A stretch of DNA of 64,000 bases from Acholoe squamosa (taxonomy: Eukaryota; Annelida; Polychaeta; Phyllodocida; Polynoidae), in assembly GCA_949317995.1 (NCBI GenBank), contig OX439043.1:59165339-59229338 (forward strand). Reading direction: 5' to 3'. Shown in pieces: positions 46,796-60,189 of this stretch (position 1 is the first letter of the stretch; each line of letters starts with the position of its first letter). The notes under the pieces are model-generated. The model saw nothing but the letters and a program-made list of their open reading frames with translations. It had not been told where the DNA came from and did no database searches. A program made the position numbers and the translations under genes.

Positions 46796-46971
46796 TTGTA
46801 AAAGTTGACAAACTGAGGTGGTATCTCTGTATAACAGGTGTTTTCTTTTTATGAAAAGACTCCGGGCAATGGATAAAGTAATACTGCCTTGGTTGGTAAT
46901 GTTGGTCTTCTTGAGCACAATTCTCTCTTGGCTGACCAAGTAGGTATGACATCCATTGGTTCACCAAGGCC

Positions 46972-47010
46972 TATATATACATGCGAGAGGGAACTTCCTG
47001 CATGACGTCA
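46972..47010 (-). promoter_or_regulatory. Core promoter of the IL-6-like gene: TATA box, NF-kB-like and CRE sites
   Basis: On the minus strand a TATATATA box lies at 46972-46979, about 180 bp upstream of the start codon. Immediately upstream are GGGAACTTCC at 46989-46998, which fits the NF-kB consensus GGGRNNYYCC, and a perfect palindromic CRE/ATF site TGACGTCA at 47003-47010. Transcription should start near 46945, giving a leader of about 150 nt with no ATG before the chosen start. The compact cluster suggests an inducible gene; binding is inferred from motif only. Confidence 0.6.
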
Positions 47011-50000
47011 TCTCCAGTAGGAGTTCCTCCCTTGTCGGACTCCCTCTACAGGCGCAGCGACACTACCATGATCCCATTCATGCACTCACTGTAGACTTGT
47101 CTGGTTTTTCTTTCTCCTCTCTGATTTTCTCCATGTAGTTTAACTTCACTCTATTAGTATTCCTCCATACCTTTATGAATTCTCCACCCACTGGCAGGCT
47201 ATTTTCAAACCCTTCGACAATACAATGCATGGTTAGATCAACTGGAGGAAATACCCCCCCCCTCCCCATCCCCTACCATCCAGTTCCACCCCTCCACCCA
47301 CCCACATCCCCAGCAGCTTCCAGTGGCAGAGTCCGACCCCGCCCCCATTCACCCCATCCCCAGTAGTGCTCCAGTAGGTGTAGTCAGGGGTTCGGTGGTG
47401 GATCTGGTGCCTGGTCTAGTAGCTCCCTGGAGGTAGCAGTGGCCACATCGTGGAGGATAGCTTTTCTCTAGTATTTCCCAATCCCATACCTATACCTTCT
47501 ATAGTGTGTCCTTGTCCTATACATTGAAACCTCTATAGTATAGACTACTTCATCACGACCAGGTATGGTACTGCCACACTGACTGGAGTGGCCAGGAGGA
47601 CCATAGAGCACGCAGCCAACACGGCCCCCATCACTAACGGAGCCACTCCTCCATGGTGTAGTAGGCAGGGACCATGTGTGTGGAGTGCACAGGGAGAGAT
47701 CCATGCTTGTTGTAGCGACCATTCGTCACATGTGCTAGTTGTCACATTGGAGATACCAGAGCACCTAGAGTACTGGACATTATACTCGCCATGTATATCA
47801 CATTTGGTACTGATATATTGGTTGTATTGGCTCTTGTATGTAACCTAGATATTTCCCTGGAATCACACTTTTGGACGCTAATTTTTGGCGTGCCCTGTAC
47901 GAGGTGCTAACTGATAGTAAGCATTAAATGCATTGTAAAATAGTTGTGTCAGTGTACCTCTTCGGCCTAAGGTCACTTGTGAAGTTGTGATACTGGACTC
48001 CAATATCGCCCAGACTGTCGGTATTAATCCTCCGGCTGTGGTGGATCCCACAAGTCAAGCTAGTTTTCTCTTCCATCGTGACATTAATGATCCATGTGCC
48101 CGTATTGTAAATACACCTGTAGGTTGGTATGTGTATGCCCAAAGAGGATGGGGGGAATCAGCTGTTTGATGATTTGTACTAATCAATATAGCGTTCCTTA
48201 GAAGATGTCAATGGGGGGAAAGTCCGCTGCCCATGTAGATTGACATTGACAAACTGACTGAGATGGCCCCGTTACCGCGAACTCTGTGCACTCGGCTTAT
48301 GGCCCATGACAGGCTGTGACGCTAATATTACTTGGTCATGCTGCATAGTGCATAACAGCCTTCATGTCCATTTGTCGGCCTGATACATAAATGCACCTGT
48401 TGAGACCCCTTGTCATTTATAATCTCCCAAGGTGTGGACAGGGTGCATTAATAGAATGAAATGCTGGCGAATCGACTCGCCAGTAATGCATTGATGCATC
48501 ATGCAACCAGAACCTGTTGGCATCATGTGGTCTTAGAAGGCTTAAAGAATGGTTTACTACAATAACACAGCGTTATAGGATGTAGTGGCAACCTTCCAGT
48601 TCTAGCTAATGTACTGTGGGGACACTAGACACATTAAACTAGGTCAGCTCAGAGTGAGCTGCTCTTGTGAACGTGCTATACCGGTATAATGTGAGATATG
48701 CTTTATGTAAAAGGGAAAACATTGAAAAGGCGGTAGCGAAGGCAGATCGGAAGCTACACATACAAAGATAACTACTGGTACTGAAAGGTTGAAAGTCAAA
48801 ATGTTATGATATTTCTATTGCATACCGGGAGGGTCCCTTATTTAAGCTTGTGTGGAGTTTCCATCCCTGTGAAGGAAATAAACTTATAATATACCCCCTC
48901 CACCTAAACGAGACCCTTGCCCCAATAAGAACCTGGCTGCTTATGCCCCTGTTATATGCGGGCAAATAAATTCATAAGCTTGATTCTCCAGCCAATCAGA
49001 AGCACAGTCGACAATTTAAGACATCGATATTAGTATAATCTCAGAGACGGAAATAGAAACCGCCAATATAGTTTATTGGAATTTGGACACACCTCTCCAT
49101 AACACTTATCTGTAATCCTATGTGCATATGTAAGGTATAATATGAGCATTCCTTGCTAGGTTATAAACGTTATCATTTCATTGCGTCAATAGTGACCTTC
49201 TTCCGCACTAAATACTCAGAATGTGGTGTGTTTGTCAACAATCTCTGTGCTTATGTATAATGTAGACAAGTGTCCCTAGTTTCCGTGTTAACATTGAATC
49301 CTCCCACGGGCTGGGTTTGGGTGGGGGCTGGGCTACTATATCTATGTACAATGTATGTACATACATAGTTTTTGAATCTATGTATATAATGAATCTTATT
49401 ATGTGAATATGTATACAGTTTAGTGCAACTCGTGGGAAGAGATATTTCGGATATGGCACTACCGGTTTCTGACAATAAACCCATATATGTTTATCCATTT
49501 GTATTGGCAATGACATTTCCTCCCAAGACTTTCTTTTGTACATTTACTTTGTGATTCTTTTTTTTCCCCACCGTGGTAGGCCCATACATGCACGTCCACC
49601 CCTGGTTGGACCCTACATTGTACACCAAGTCGTGAAAATAGGCAACATTGTCCTTGTGAACTGCAAATAAAAAGGATGAATGGACGAACATTAAAGAAAA
49701 TAAAAGCCCGTAACCCCCATCACCCCATATCCTCATCCAACTCCTATAGTGTATCCTTATGGTAAAGCATTTGAAAGAATCCTTTTGTAAACTTTTTCTT
49801 TTTAAATAAGGGGGAGGGGGGGTTTCTCCCTCCACGATAACAGATGCATCTACCATTATTAGCACGATTGATACTGACCTGTTGTTATTCAATGAACTGA
49901 TGCTATCAACCAATGAATACTCAAGTGGAATCCTGTTATATCATAAGGAGAAATGATACCAGGAACTTCCATTTCTAAGGAGTGCGCTTCTATGGTCCCA

Positions 50001-51391
50001 ATTTCCTCTTCGCATAACCAATACTTGTTAAAATAACCTTTTCGATGAGTGACTTCAATTTTGTCCCTTAGGCTTAGAACAAGATGTCCCTGCACAAGTG
50101 AATTTTAAACAGCATTGTTTAATAGACCACAGTTGAGTTTTACAAAACAAACAACGGCAAAATAATATCAAAACGACCAGTCCATCGCATAAGAGTTTTC
50201 AAGAATCTAAGAAAATATTTTGGCCGTGTACTTTTATGGGGAGAAAAAAGAGAGTTTATTGAGTATATTACACCGGTTTCAGCAATGTAGAACATTGTCA
50301 GCTGTGGAGTAAAGTGCTAGTTGTTTGGTTCTTGATGTTGGGTGTTGGGAGATGAGAGGGTGATAGCCGGGATGAGAGTTTTGATTATGAGTTGACGGGA
50401 ATGATATGGCATGTGTACTGGTACAATGTATATTATATCATGCTTAGTCTTGCCAAATCCAATATGGCGAAGCTTTACAACTTCCATCTCCCCATTCCTT
50501 TACCAAACTACTTTTTTCACTTTTGATCTAAAAGGGAATATATTCTGATAGCAAGTCCACAGACAATTATATCTACCTTGATTTATAAACTTTTGGATCT
50601 TTTCATTTGCACTTAATGCACTCTTCTGCTTTAATGTAGGTATCTGATTCAATTTTCAGATAATTAGTGATCCCCAGGGTGTTTAAGGCGCCCTGTGGGC
50701 GGGGCTTGGGGTAGTCTGTTGGATGAAGGATGCGGTCATTGTTTGGGGTTTAATTAAACGGAAGGAAGCTACATCCGGGATCATGTCTAGAGGAGCGCCA
50801 AACCACCTCCAGGGTAACTTTTTCGCACGCCACCATTTGTCTTACCTGGATTTCCAAACCCACCTCCATCTTTCTATATTTTCCGCTCAACTCTCAACTC
50901 TACCCTCAAAATCAACCCCTATATTTCCTAGCCCCCCCCCCCCGGGCTGTTTACATGTGCCATTGGCGCAGTTTGAAAATTTCTCCAAGGCAACTGGATG
51001 ACTAGGATTTCTGAGCTGAATTTAAGGCATTGAAATAATAAGACGAATCCGAAATAGCCGATTGCCATTGCATTACAAGCTGTGCTTTTTGTTTGTTTTT
51101 TTTTCTCATTTTTAAAAAAAAAAAACCTGTGCTTTTTATTTTTTTCTCACTTTTTTTGAGAATTTGTAAAAGATTTATTTCAATGGGGTTATATTGGTGC
51201 ATCCTGTGCGGTGCACACGCCATTCTGGTTCCTTTACTTAACATTTCTCTCCAGTTTGTCATCCCACCCCTTTAACACTGCTTTACACGTTGTGCGGCCC
51301 TATTACTCCCACCTAATGTAGCATACAATCATCTGTACATCACTGACAATAGTCTTCCGGCCCTCCTGTCCCTCCACCCCTGCCACCTTAT
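47011..51391. other. Upstream of the IL-6-like gene: intergenic, no gene seen
   Basis: A C-rich stretch (47246-47370) contains GC-box-like CCGCCCCC. A hydrophobic frame at 47545-47745 (minus) has no splice context. A hairpin (CTGGCGA/TCGCCAG) at about 48463-48483 precedes TGCATCATGC. The rest is AT-rich with poly-C tracts near 50933. Confidence 0.45.
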
Positions 51392-51730
51392 AGGGAGTGA
51401 TCATTTTTTTAACAACAGGGGGGGGGACTGGTGGGTTTGTGCCTGGATGTCCGAAAAAAGTTTCGATCCCCCCTCTCGCTGTGGGAGGGAATTTTTTAAC
51501 CCCCCCCCCCTCCATCAGGGACGAAAACCGAGCGCGAACATGCCTTTTAGCCTATAGTTACGCATGGGGTTTTCCACTGAAAACAGGTGAAATTATTTTA
51601 ACCCCCCCCCCATCAGAGGGGTTGAAAAACTTCTGACCCCCCCCCCGGTCAAGGGGTTGAAAAAATTCTGACCCCCCCTCAAACCCACCAGCCCCCCCCC
51701 CCCCCATTGTTAAAAAAATGATCACTCCCT
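51392..51730. mobile_element. Poly-G/C-rich MITE with 24-bp perfect TIRs
   Basis: AGGGAGTGATCATTTTTTTA... at 51392-51415 is repeated inverted at 51707-51730. The interior is a set of related AAAAATTCTGACCCCCCC and TTTTTTAACCCCCCC units separated by runs of up to about 16 C or G. No exact target duplication is obvious. Confidence 0.75.
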
Positions 51731-53580
51731 TAGTATATGATATAGTGTAGGAGTAGGAGGGACAACACCGTGATTCCTCACCATTCATATTAATCTGAGG
51801 CAAAGAAAAATCCAGTAGCCTTGCTGTAACCAGTTGACGGGAAACTTAGCGTAGGGACAACCCCCATCCCAAAAAAAGTTGGGGGGGGGGACTTTGATCA
51901 TAAAAAAAAGTTCTCAGAGCAGGGGTGACAGAAATCAGCGGTATCACTAGATTTTGATGTCTTTTTGTTGTTTTTTACCAATTTTTCTGGAAAAATGGTA
52001 AAATTCTTGAGTGTTATAGGGTGTTTGGAGCTTTAAGGGAAAGGGAATTTATCTAGGATTACATTGGTCCCAACGCAGTAATATGCACTCAGAAACACTA
52101 ATACTGGTATATTAATTGATGTACATGCATGGTATGGTGAAGTTACCTGACACAAACCTCTTTTTGTCTGAGCGCTCATTGATGCACCTCTTATCACAGC
52201 AGGAAGTAGGCTAAAGGTGGCGGGAACATGTGGTTGCTGGTGCTGGAGGACCCCCCCCCCACACACACACACACACACACCACCCACTACCCATCCTTCC
52301 CCTTCATACCTGACTGAACACACACATAGGGACAAGATAATCGACACCTGTAGGAGCAGACGACACCCACTACCAATCTGGTGCCCGGCAGGTTGTTAAT
52401 GCGGCCCTCTGTCCCCTGCGAGAGGAGCACGCGTTCACCCGGGTACAAGCGGATCCACATGTGGTGGGGGACGCTTACCTTGCTTTACATGCTACTTGAT
52501 ACATGCTACCTTTGACAGGCTGCACGGCAACTTTACACACAATTACCGGCAATTGGATGATCCATATGGGAGATCAAACAGTAGGGCTAGGTGGATCATG
52601 CTATTTCAGGGAACTGAAACCTCGACATTGAGTACATTCGTGGTTGTCCCTCTTTGAAAATTGGCGTAAACAAGTTAGGCTTAGGTACAGAGGTGAGGGA
52701 AAGTTAGAAGAAAACAAAGATAAGATAAAGGAATAGGTGCACTAACATGGGGTTATGAAGACGGATAGTGGAATTTCACTTTGTCTTAAAAACACTATAT
52801 ATACATGTTCATGAACATTCAGACAACTTGAGGCTAACCGATGTAAATGGAATTAGAATCTTAGATTAAGTACACTATTCCTCATTCATTTGGGGGAAAT
52901 CATAATCATGAATTTAGAAATAGGCATTGTACAGCATTTTCCTTGCTCCTTGCTCAACAGATCCCCATTTTGGCGACCCTGCTATACCCCCAAGATTGTA
53001 TTGTATCACTTTTTTTCTTATCCAGAAGTGGCATGCATGGGAAGGAATCATCTTATGATCTGGGATGTTTTCAATCAAGTGGGTTGGGCTATATCATATT
53101 CATAATTAGAAAGTATGCATGACAAAGCTCATAATTTAATGATAAAGGAGGATGGAATTGCATTAAACTAGTCACTCTAAATAATGACTATGATGTTGTA
53201 CCTAGTTTATATTGGAATGTGTTAAATCTAATGTGAAATTCCCACACACCATACTCATACATGTACCCATTTATCCTTAGCCCCTCCCTCCCAACTACCG
53301 GTATATATACAGCCTAAAGTAGACATTCAGTTGGGAAAGTGTGGAGCAAATGTATTTTTATCAAAGAATCTAATGTTGATCATTAGCAAAAGTCAACTCT
53401 TCCATGGTCTCTATAGTCGTATTCTCGGACACACTCAGATCAACTGACCTATCGTACCGAGGTGCACCATAGGTCAAATTAGTTACACATTTTATACACC
53501 TTCACCAAATATGAATATTCAACGGTGCATTTGTGAATATAAATCATATAACTACCTGACACATTAGGCTAGGGACTTTA
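51731..53580. other. Intergenic, no gene seen
   Basis: Contains a poly-G tract near 51885 and a poly-C plus (CA)n microsatellite at 52250-52281. AT-rich otherwise. Confidence 0.5.
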
Positions 53581-53790
53581 TTACCGTAATACCCCGCGTA
53601 TAAGGCGCGCTCAGAATATAAGACGCACTGGCGACTGGGGAGAAAGCTATGATGTGCACTTGGGACTTGCCTTTGAATAGTTTAGTACTGTTATAATAAT
53701 AACATGACGACCTACAACTTACAAGGCGAACCTTCAATTTTTCTTATTCCTGTAAGGTGCACTAAGAGGTACATTCTCGGGATCTTCTAC
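53581..53790. repeat. CGTATAAG-family element relic
   Basis: It begins TACCGTAATACCCCGCGTAT and AAGGCGCGCTC. Similar ends occur near 27770, 30096, 35690, 58845 and 63221, and the internal TAGTACTGTTATAAT resembles the AATAGAACAGTACT core of other copies in inverse. Confidence 0.55.
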
Positions 53791-56700
53791 ATACAAGCTG
53801 CCCCATATGCGCTTGGTATTATTATTTTTAGTAGGTTAAGTTGAATATTCCTTTCCCCCATTTCTAAATACTACATGCATGGAGATCTTGGAACAAGGCA
53901 AAGATACTAGAACTTATGAAAGGTAAAAGTATGAATACCAGTGAAACAACATTGTATAAATTGTAAATGATCTAAGGTCTACTAAGATACAAGGTGTATA
54001 CTAAGGTCACCATGCATCATTTTGCTGCAAATAACATGCGGTGGTGTCCTATTTCTCTCCATGTCACTGTCTTTGGGTCCACATAACATCAACAGCTGAT
54101 GCATACTAAGTAAACTGCTATTCTAACACTCATTTGACACACAAATCAGCACATTGTGGAGACTGCTAGGGTGTGCTACAGGGCTGCATACTGACATCAT
54201 TAATTACCTGCTGGAGTTTGACCTCTTTAAGGTCATGCTGCATCAGATCCAGTCTCAGGTATTCAAATTAACACACCTGTAGGTGTCATACAGTGCACCT
54301 GGTGCATTTACCTGTGCTCCTGTCACACCTAAATACACAAAGAATTCTGTGCCCCAGGGTACCTATAACCCCATCCAGAAAATCACTTTCTGAACAGGTG
54401 TTTGAGTATTTTATTTTAACCTATTTCCCTATAGTTTGGCCATTTCTAGAGCCAGAGTAGAAACCAATATTAAATACATGCCAAAATAACTGTTGAAAGG
54501 CAATCCTGTAATACATGATGATGGCATGTACTTTAGCCCCTATCTTTCAGTAATAGTTTTGCCTTTGTACTGGAGGACCACACACCCTACAATGTCTCAC
54601 CAAAAGCCCTTACCACACCTGTACAAAGGGGCCTTTACCACAGCACACCTCTGAGGGCTCCTCTATACATAGACCCCCCTGATGTACCACACACAGCTCC
54701 GGGCACGTGGTTCACATAGCTGGTGGCTCCCTCCTGTGGCCGACCTGTATCATTAGTGGTCAGCATCGTCGCCATTTTGAGGCAAGACCCTCAGCAGTTG
54801 GTTTGCAAATGGGTGGGGAAAATTGCACTTACATCTCATTGGGGGTATAATGAATGAACTGCTATCCACCATAATCACAGGGCCCTTCACCGACCTGTTG
54901 GGGTTGTGAGTGGACAGGTTAATCCTGAAAAGAATGCTAACTTGATTTCACTTCCGTTGGGTGAGTCACCCATGAATAGATTTTGTGGTTGGAAAAGGGC
55001 AATTTGTGAAAATGGAGCCATCAGGTTCCTTAAGTAGATCGAGATTAAATGCTTAAACCTATGTCTGAGAAATCAATGGAGAACTAAGTAATTCTGAAAT
55101 TTCCCTGATAGATTTTGCTTTTTGATATACCAGAGACCTAGAGTCTCAGGACATCTATACGATTAGAAATATGCTATAAATGAATTAGGTTAGGGAGATC
55201 AAAATATATCGACACCATCTTATTTTATATTTGATAAAATTGAAAAGGCTTTAAAATCTTGAAAAGCGTTGTACACAGCCTTTAACCGATTACAATGCCT
55301 GTATTTCGAAGATGAATGGCATTTAATGAGCAGGCGTTTCACATATTTTATACCTTAAAAATTAGAATCTTTGGTTCAGCAAATCATTTAAGCTAGGCCC
55401 TATACCATTTCAATATACGCTCTAAACCCTTGTGTGCAGCATCATGAGTGAAAGAAAATATATAAAGTGCATCTCTAAAGTTTAATTCCATTTATTAAAG
55501 TAGAATGTAAGTTCAAGAATCTTCAATGAACGTATGTAAGTTCAAAAATATCTTTAACATCGAGGTTCTTAGCCAACAAGGAAACCTAAAGCCATTTGAT
55601 GATGATAACTTTGTTGACGGATCCGCCGCCGAGATTTTTGTCAAAACCAAAAGAAACCTCTGGCCGTTGGGATTCTTCAAGAGGGATCAGAAAAAGTCCA
55701 TGGAAACTGACAAATGTCAAGCACTTATCCCTTTGTCCGACATGTGCTAGTCAAAGATCTACCTTTTATTGGCTAAAAGGTTCCTTTGATGCCCATTTTT
55801 GAAACTTTTTAAAAACTTTTTTTTCACCTTTTCAGATGAGCTAAACATATTTAGATGCTTGATCACTAAACACATGTGTTTAGGCATCAAACAATTGTAA
55901 TTTATCCCACCAGGTGGCATTACGGTTCATGACAGTATTTTCTCCACACAACTAGAAGTTAACCTATCTTTAAACATGTCAAAATTAACATTCAAACCTA
56001 TCATTTGTGGTAACAAGACACACAAGAATGAAGTTTATCCTGCATTGAAAGACTTCTTTCGAAATTTAGTGACTATTGATGTGCACAAGAGAAGTAGTTT
56101 GCTAAGACACCCATTATGTGGAATATAGAATTATATAAAGCAGAGGACCCTTCGACATGATACTGCGGACCCGCCTATTCGGACTATGGGTCCTGCCCGT
56201 ACACCCTCCGAGGGGTGTCGGGTTTTAAAAGCATACTTACTTACATGATACTGTACTCTTGCAGAGGCTACTTTCCCTCCCTCTCTCTCCTCCTCTGAGA
56301 GGTAATATAGTGAGAGGTTTATGTATACTTCCATAAACCATCGCCTACTCAGAAACATTATTGAATTATTGTTATAAAAGTATGATATTACAGCAGGAAA
56401 CACCAGAAGCCATTCATAGAACTAAACATTTCCCAAGTTAAACACAAGGAGAGTGTTTAAACACTTGCTATATCTAAACACATTGCTATCTAAACACACT
56501 TTTTCTAAACATGTTTAGAAATTAAACATGTTTCAATGGAAAAAAAAGTGTCTCAAAATGGACAAGGTAGTGTTTAGAAAAGTGTTTAGCTTTTAGCTGC
56601 TAAACAATGGGCGTTTACAGTCTAAACACTGTTTTTACAGTGCAAGTGCAGCTTATAGCATTCAAAGCCAGGCTTATACGAACTACGCAGGATCATTTAT

Positions 56701-59700
56701 TAGCCAATGAGATAACCCCAACGATTCACTGCGGTCCTCTCGGGGGCCGACTGGTACCCATCTGATAGGTCTTATCAGTAGAACTCGCTGGTAACAAGCT
56801 CCGGTAATGGCGGCGCCCATGGGACGACCTGCTAAGTCGGAATAGATGGGGGTTAACTGCATAACCGAGGTTCCAAGTTCCTAGTAGGGGGCACAATTGC
56901 TTGATCTGCTACATGGATAGATAAGCACTGGTAACAGCTATGATGATGGGTACCAGTTGCCATGTAATGCACCCTAAAAGTCTACACCGAATAAAGGGAA
57001 TTATCTCAGTGGCCAATAATGCATCACGCTACTGCCTCATAAGTGGGGGTTTCCAGTACAAGTCGTTATAGTTATTTGGGTGTGAGACGTGCTCTACGTG
57101 CTACGTGTGTGTATGTCAGTTATTACCTTACAGGTCCTCCTCCAGGTGGTACCTACCTGCGCCTGTTACTGCTGCAGCATGCAGCCACTCACACATACAT
57201 GTACCACGCACACAGCCCACTCATGGACATGTACAGAGGGTGCTGCACATAGGAGAAAAGGGAGTTTTACCTGGGAAATGCCTCACCTGCAGCCCACACA
57301 TGGACCTGTACAGGGCGTGTTGCACACAGGGGAAAAGGTAGTTTTGCCGCTAGGGTACATGGCTTTTCAGTCTAATGCAGTGAGAACAAGTTGAATGGTG
57401 AAGCACACCATGACTTTTTAGCGTGAGAGGCCACCTACTTAGTGCGCTCTTAGCTTATGTGCAACAGCCTGCAGAGCTATCTGCATGTGTGTGGAAGTCG
57501 TGAGGTCCTTCTGTAGTATATACTGCATATTGTAATCAGGCACTTGAGGCTCCTTGGAAAAAATTAATGAGTAACTCGGTTGGTCAAAAATGCTGTTGCT
57601 TTGTAGTAAAGTTGTTGTTGTTTTTTAAACACTTATATCTATTGGGAGTAAATAATGGTATGGTAGTTATGATGATTAGTAGAAAATGTTCTGCAACATC
57701 AACAATATTTCATAATCCATGTACATGCACAATCGTTTTACAGCAATATTGAAGATCAGGAAGAAAAATGCAGGAATGACTACTAAATATAATGTTGCTT
57801 CTGTAGAGTAACCCCTTAGCATTCAATATAGGGAAGCTATGTTCACAGAGAACCATTTGAAATAGATTTCTACATTGCAAATCATTGTTATTTAAATGAA
57901 GAGATATATAGAGGCTTTATGGGAAAAGTGGATTCCAAATGATATTACACAATTCCTACGCCTTATACTATTACAAAATAGTCCGATTCTCCTAATAGAT
58001 CATTCATCTTTTTAAATTGGTGACGAAGATATAAGATGCCAGGGTAAGATGCTGCTCTAGCAAATGGATTGATACATGTCTATCAATTATAGTCTGTTCC
58101 AGTACAAACAATTCTGTTATAACCACCAAAGCAAGTAATGGTCATTGTCAAAGACATCGGTGTTTTCAGTGCTCTCACCATGGAGACAAGTCAATAAATG
58201 GATATGAGATGTTTGCTTGTTGTGGAAATAATATTATTTAAAAAAATAGCCAAGCATCGTTGGTTTTTAGCTGCGTCAAAAACTTATTTTCCATGCTCAA
58301 ATATAAAAACAAAGTTACATACAGCACTACTGTATGACTGCAAATGTAGCTGTAGCTATTAAATTGTTTCTCACTCTGTTGATTAATGTGCATGTATTTA
58401 GAATGTATGAGTGCTGGTCGGGAGGGTGAAAGTCTTGTATAGTTTTCCAGAGAGTGTCATATATATCGTCCAACCCATTTCCTAAAACCCAAACATTTCC
58501 TGAAATGATGCTAACCTAGCAACTTAATATCACACCATAAAGGAGGGAATTATGGCATTCATGTCCTATGATTGGCTCATATTAAGGTGAGTGTACGTTG
58601 CTATAATTAGAAATATGTACGTCATGCACCTGTATTATGATTGTGGAAAGATGACGGGTGGGACCTACTTAGTAAAGTGCAAATTGATAGCAATGATGTG
58701 AGGTCATGAGTTTCTCCCATTCAAGGGTGTGTCTGTTCACACACTTATAGAGGTATGTGTTCTAAACATGAGCAATTCAACCTAACTTTAGTCATACATT
58801 TACTCTTATGTGATAAACACTTATGCAAGTCAATATACCTGGCATATAAGGTGCACCCTCAGTTGATAGAAGGTGCAATAAAACTTGTAAAAATGAATAT
58901 CAAATAACTCAATCTGATTTTGAGTTACCACCAAAGATGCACCATAATTATCAACATAATTATATATGCCAATTAAAGTCTGATTTCAATCCATGCAAAG
59001 AATTGCTTTGTAGCATACCTTCCTACAGTTCTGTATGATACTAGTCGGACAATGTTTTTTTTTCCTTTTATGTTTTTTAACATATTATTTCTTGAAGGAA
59101 GGTCCATAGTACATTGTATTTGAGCCATTTGAGGAACCTGCATGTGGTAGATAGAGATGTTATGACTGTTATGTGACATAGGTGGTATGTGCTTGTTATA
59201 GATGGTCGTGCACAGCTTTCAGGCACTTGTCTCCCTGGAGGTGTCTATATTTTATCATGGTAATATCCATATGAATACTAACACCTGTCAACACAGCAAT
59301 GCTGTCACAGGGAGAACACGTTGAACATAATATGTGCCCCTGGGTCTCTGCATTGTAGAGTATAATATGTAGCTTCAGATAGTCCAGTATTGACATAGTG
59401 TCCTAGCATTTGTAATATCATTGCAAGTCATTAAGAGATAATAATGATGATGTGATGTATACATTTTCTAAGAGATTAAATCCCCGGGATGAGATGTTAT
59501 GACAGACAATGTATTGCCATAGGAGGTTCTAAACTACGACCCTACGATACAGGGCATAAAAGTAGGCCTTATTAACGTTTGCCTTGGGTGCAATCTAGTT
59601 GGTCTCCATCTTAGAAGACTTAAAACGTTTACACTTGTTCTCTGAAAAGGGCTGGGTGTGATATCGAAATCAGAGGAAATAAATCCAATGAAATTATAGC

Positions 59701-59909
59701 ATAGTACTTCTAGGTCCATTACCTTATATGCCGAGTTATATTTAGCCCGCCCACACCCCCTGGAATATTACCGAAAAAGGATGAGATAAGTAGCTGATCC
59801 TATATGAACTTCAGTACCAGGTGGCTCTCCACACCATATAGTCCCATATAAACATTCAGCTTTTGTTAATGAAATAAGCTCCAGTGGACCAACCTAAAAG
59901 AGATTATAT
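53791..59909. other. Intergenic, no gene seen
   Basis: Holds a possible SINE remnant near 56165-56230 ending in CTTACTTACATG, many TTTAAACA-type words at 56440-56640, a 77-bp-period duplication at 57213-57350, and a CGTATAAG-family relic near 58845. Short frames such as 55526-55750 and 57043-57394 are unsupported. Confidence 0.45.
57213..57350. repeat. Imperfect tandem duplication, period 77 bp
   Basis: The segment from CAGCCCACTCATGGACATGT at 57213 is repeated from 57290 with substitutions. It makes a His/Thr/Cys-rich open frame look longer than it would be by chance. Confidence 0.7.
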
Positions 59910-59995
59910 TTGGGGAATCCCCCCTGCCCCAGAGAGGAGCGCCTCCGAGCAATATGCACAAAAGCTGCAAGTTGCAAGCTCTGTGATTTCGCTCT

Positions 59996-60185
59996 CAGAT
60001 TCGATCCGAATTCGACGATAATCAATCCATTGGTTCCGCCGACGCCCGCCAAGAGGGCGCTGCGCCGACGGACGCTGACCCCGGCGCTGACCTCACGCGT
60101 TAATAGAGCGGGCGGCGAGACGCGGCGAGACTTGGGTAGTGCCACCTGGTGTGTTATTATCGGGAATTGGCCCGGAGCGGGATGA
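59996..60185. promoter_or_regulatory. CpG-dense patch, possible promoter or first exon
   Basis: By hand count about 26 CpG dinucleotides occur in 190 bp, against very few in surrounding DNA. An inverted CCAAT box (ATTGG near 60030) lies inside. A 144-codon frame crosses it on the minus strand, but I recognise no domain. It may mark an unmethylated promoter of an unseen gene, or a high-GC transposon piece. Confidence 0.35.
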
Positions 60186-60189
60186 GGTA

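Noticed and set aside
47545-47745. Hydrophobic frame with PLVMGAVLAACSMVLLATPV, considered as another signal peptide exon
   Set aside because: It stops soon after the hydrophobic part and no phase-consistent splice junctions were found.
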